From the NCBI GenBank assembly GCA_009693225.1, contig SHXP01000120.1, positions 1 through 7,076 on the forward strand: 7,076 nucleotides of DNA, read 5' to 3'. The notes beneath the pieces were generated by a model. The model was not told the origin of the DNA, did not search any database, and was given only the letters and a program-made list of their open reading frames with translations. The translations under genes were made by a program, and so were the position numbers. Shown here one piece after another: positions 5,986 through 7,076 of this stretch (position 1 is its first letter; each line of letters begins with the position of its first letter). The stretch is from Limnohabitans sp. (lineage in GTDB: Bacteria; Pseudomonadota; Gammaproteobacteria; Burkholderiales; Burkholderiaceae_C).

Positions 5986-7076
5986 ATGCATTCTCTTGAC
6001 GGCATCAAAGTTCTGGATTTATCGCGTGTACTCGCCGGACCCTGGTGTACACAAACGCTGGCCGACCTCGGCGCCGATGTGGTCAAGGTCGAGCGCCCCG
6101 GTGCCGGCGACGATACCCGGGGCTGGGGACCGCCTTTTTTGCAGACGGCTGCACATACCGACAGCGCCGAATCGGCTTATTTTCTGGGTGCTAACCGCAA
6201 CAAACGCTCCATCACCTGTGACCTGGCCAGCGCTGAGGGCCAGCAATTGATTCGCGCACTGGTGGCGAAAGCTGATGTGCTGGTGGAGAACTTCAAGGTC
6301 GGTGATATGCAGCGCTACGGGCTTGACTACGCCGCCATGAAAACCGTCAACCCCAGTTTGGTGTATTGCAGCATCACCGGCTTCGGTCAAACCGGCCCTT
6401 ACGCAGACCGCGCCGGTTATGACTTCGCCGTGCAAGCCATGGCCGGCTTGATGAGCGTCACCGGCGAACGCGATGACGCAGGCGGCGGGCCGCAAAAGGT
6501 AGGCGTGGCCGTGGCTGACCTGTTCACCGGCATGTACGCCACAGTATCTGTTCTGGCTGCGTTGCGCCATGCTGAGCGCACCGGCAAGGGCCAGCACATC
6601 GACATGGCTTTGCTCGACACCCAAGTGGCGATGCTTGCCAACCTGGGTGCCAATTACCTGGTGCATTCCCCGCCCAAGCCGCCGCCCGGCCGCATGGGCA
6701 ATGCCCACGTCAATATCGTTCCTTACCAGGTGTTTGAGGTGGCCTCAAAGCCTGACGGTGAACGCGATTTTTTGATTGTCGCTGTCGGCAACGATTCTCA
6801 ATATGTCAAACTATGTGACTGTATCGGCCACCCCGAATGGGCCGCAGATGATCGCTTTGTCCGTAACCAGGATCGGGTCAGACACCGGGATGTGTTGATA
6901 CCTATGCTGGCCTCAGCCTTGATGACACGGGGTAAAACCCATTGGCTGGGCTTGCTCGAGGCCGCCAAGGTGCCATGCGGCCCGATCAATAACCTGGCCG
7001 AGGTGTTTGTAGACCCGCATGTGCTGCACCGAGGCATGGTGCAGCAATGGCAGCATCCGCTCAAAGCCGATTTATC
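5986..7076 (+). CDS. Family III CoA-transferase (CaiB/BaiF), 3' end missing
   Basis: Predicted cytoplasmic enzyme moving CoA between carboxylic acids through an enzyme-aspartyl anhydride. 363 codons are visible and open to the right edge; the family is usually about 380-430 residues. The N-terminus DGIKVLDLSRVLAGPWCTQT (5-24), ADLGADVVKVERPGAGDDTR (26-45), NRNKRSI (70-76) and ADVLVENFK (97-105) are classic. Catalytic Asp178 in VGVAVADLFTGMYA (172-185) aligns with Asp169 of formyl-CoA transferase. Further signatures are GKGQHIDMALLD (200-211) and VPCGPINNLAEVFVDPHV (329-346). The GDDTRGWGPPF and ESAYFLGANRNKRS stretches resemble succinate-hydroxymethylglutarate (glutarate) CoA-transferases, but the substrate cannot be fixed. 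The ATG at 5986 fits the family start; the ATG at 5978 is out of frame. Only a weak purine-rich stretch (GAGCGAGA) precedes it. It diverges from ptsM, and no metabolic link between the two is evident. Confidence 0.93.
   Translation, partial: MHSLDGIKVLDLSRVLAGPWCTQTLADLGADVVKVERPGAGDDTRGWGPPFLQTAAHTDSAESAYFLGANRNKRSITCDLASAEGQQLIRALVAKADVLVENFKVGDMQRYGLDYAAMKTVNPSLVYCSITGFGQTGPYADRAGYDFAVQAMAGLMSVTGERDDAGGGPQKVGVAVADLFTGMYATVSVLAALRHAERTGKGQHIDMALLDTQVAMLANLGANYLVHSPPKPPPGRMGNAHVNIVPYQVFEVASKPDGERDFLIVAVGNDSQYVKLCDCIGHPEWAADDRFVRNQDRVRHRDVLIPMLASALMTRGKTHWLGLLEAAKVPCGPINNLAEVFVDPHVLHRGMVQQWQHPLKADL

Noticed and set aside
5978..6250. Plus-strand open frame of 90 codons starting at the ATG at 5978.
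   Set aside because: It is out of frame with the CoA-transferase, lies within its 5' part and has no family features.
6019..6708. Minus-strand open frame of 229 codons opposite the CoA-transferase.
   Set aside because: The plus-strand frame has the full set of CaiB/BaiF motifs; the minus translation is a low-complexity mirror and would overlap it almost entirely.
1..7076. A new defence, mobile or otherwise undescribed system.
   Set aside because: All genes belong to known housekeeping families in their usual operons; no repeat arrays, integrases, toxin-antitoxin pairs or composition breaks were seen.

Overview
The window looks like ordinary, gene-dense chromosomal DNA of a betaproteobacterium, most likely order Burkholderiales. 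That rests on a GC-rich composition, a three-gene proton-translocating transhydrogenase, and a short phosphotransferase operon (IIA-Man, HPr, Enzyme I) with no sugar permease in view, an arrangement typical of that group. The family and genus are not resolved. There are eight protein genes, one cut by the right edge. No RNA gene, insertion sequence, CRISPR array, prophage or resistance gene was seen, and no gap between genes exceeds about 75 bases.

Left block (2-2882, minus strand): pntAA, pntAB and pntB, reading right to left. They encode the split NAD(P)+ transhydrogenase, which uses the proton-motive force to make NADPH from NADH. Spacing is 2 bases between pntAA and pntAB, with a 4-base ATGA overlap between pntAB and pntB. 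Each gene has a good Shine-Dalgarno sequence, so this is one operon.

Middle (2958-3461, plus strand): a NudJ-like NUDIX hydrolase, divergent from pntAA across 75 bases. It ends one base from the stop codon of ptsI, which comes from the other side.

Right-middle block (3463-5919, minus strand): ptsM (IIA-Man type), ptsH (HPr) and ptsI (Enzyme I), forming a phosphoryl chain from PEP to Enzyme I to HPr to IIA. Every phosphorylated residue is present. With no IIB/IIC partner here, the chain is more likely regulatory than sugar-transporting, but genes outside the window could change that.

Right end (5986-7076, plus strand, incomplete): a family III (CaiB/BaiF) CoA-transferase, divergent from ptsM across 66 bases that hold an inverted repeat next to a possible promoter.

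I found no evidence for a new multi-gene system. The points worth checking are small: the 1-base convergent junction, a possibly leaderless NUDIX transcript, the inverted repeat in the ptsM/CoA-transferase gap, the lack of a clear ribosome binding site for HPr, and a variant NUDIX box.
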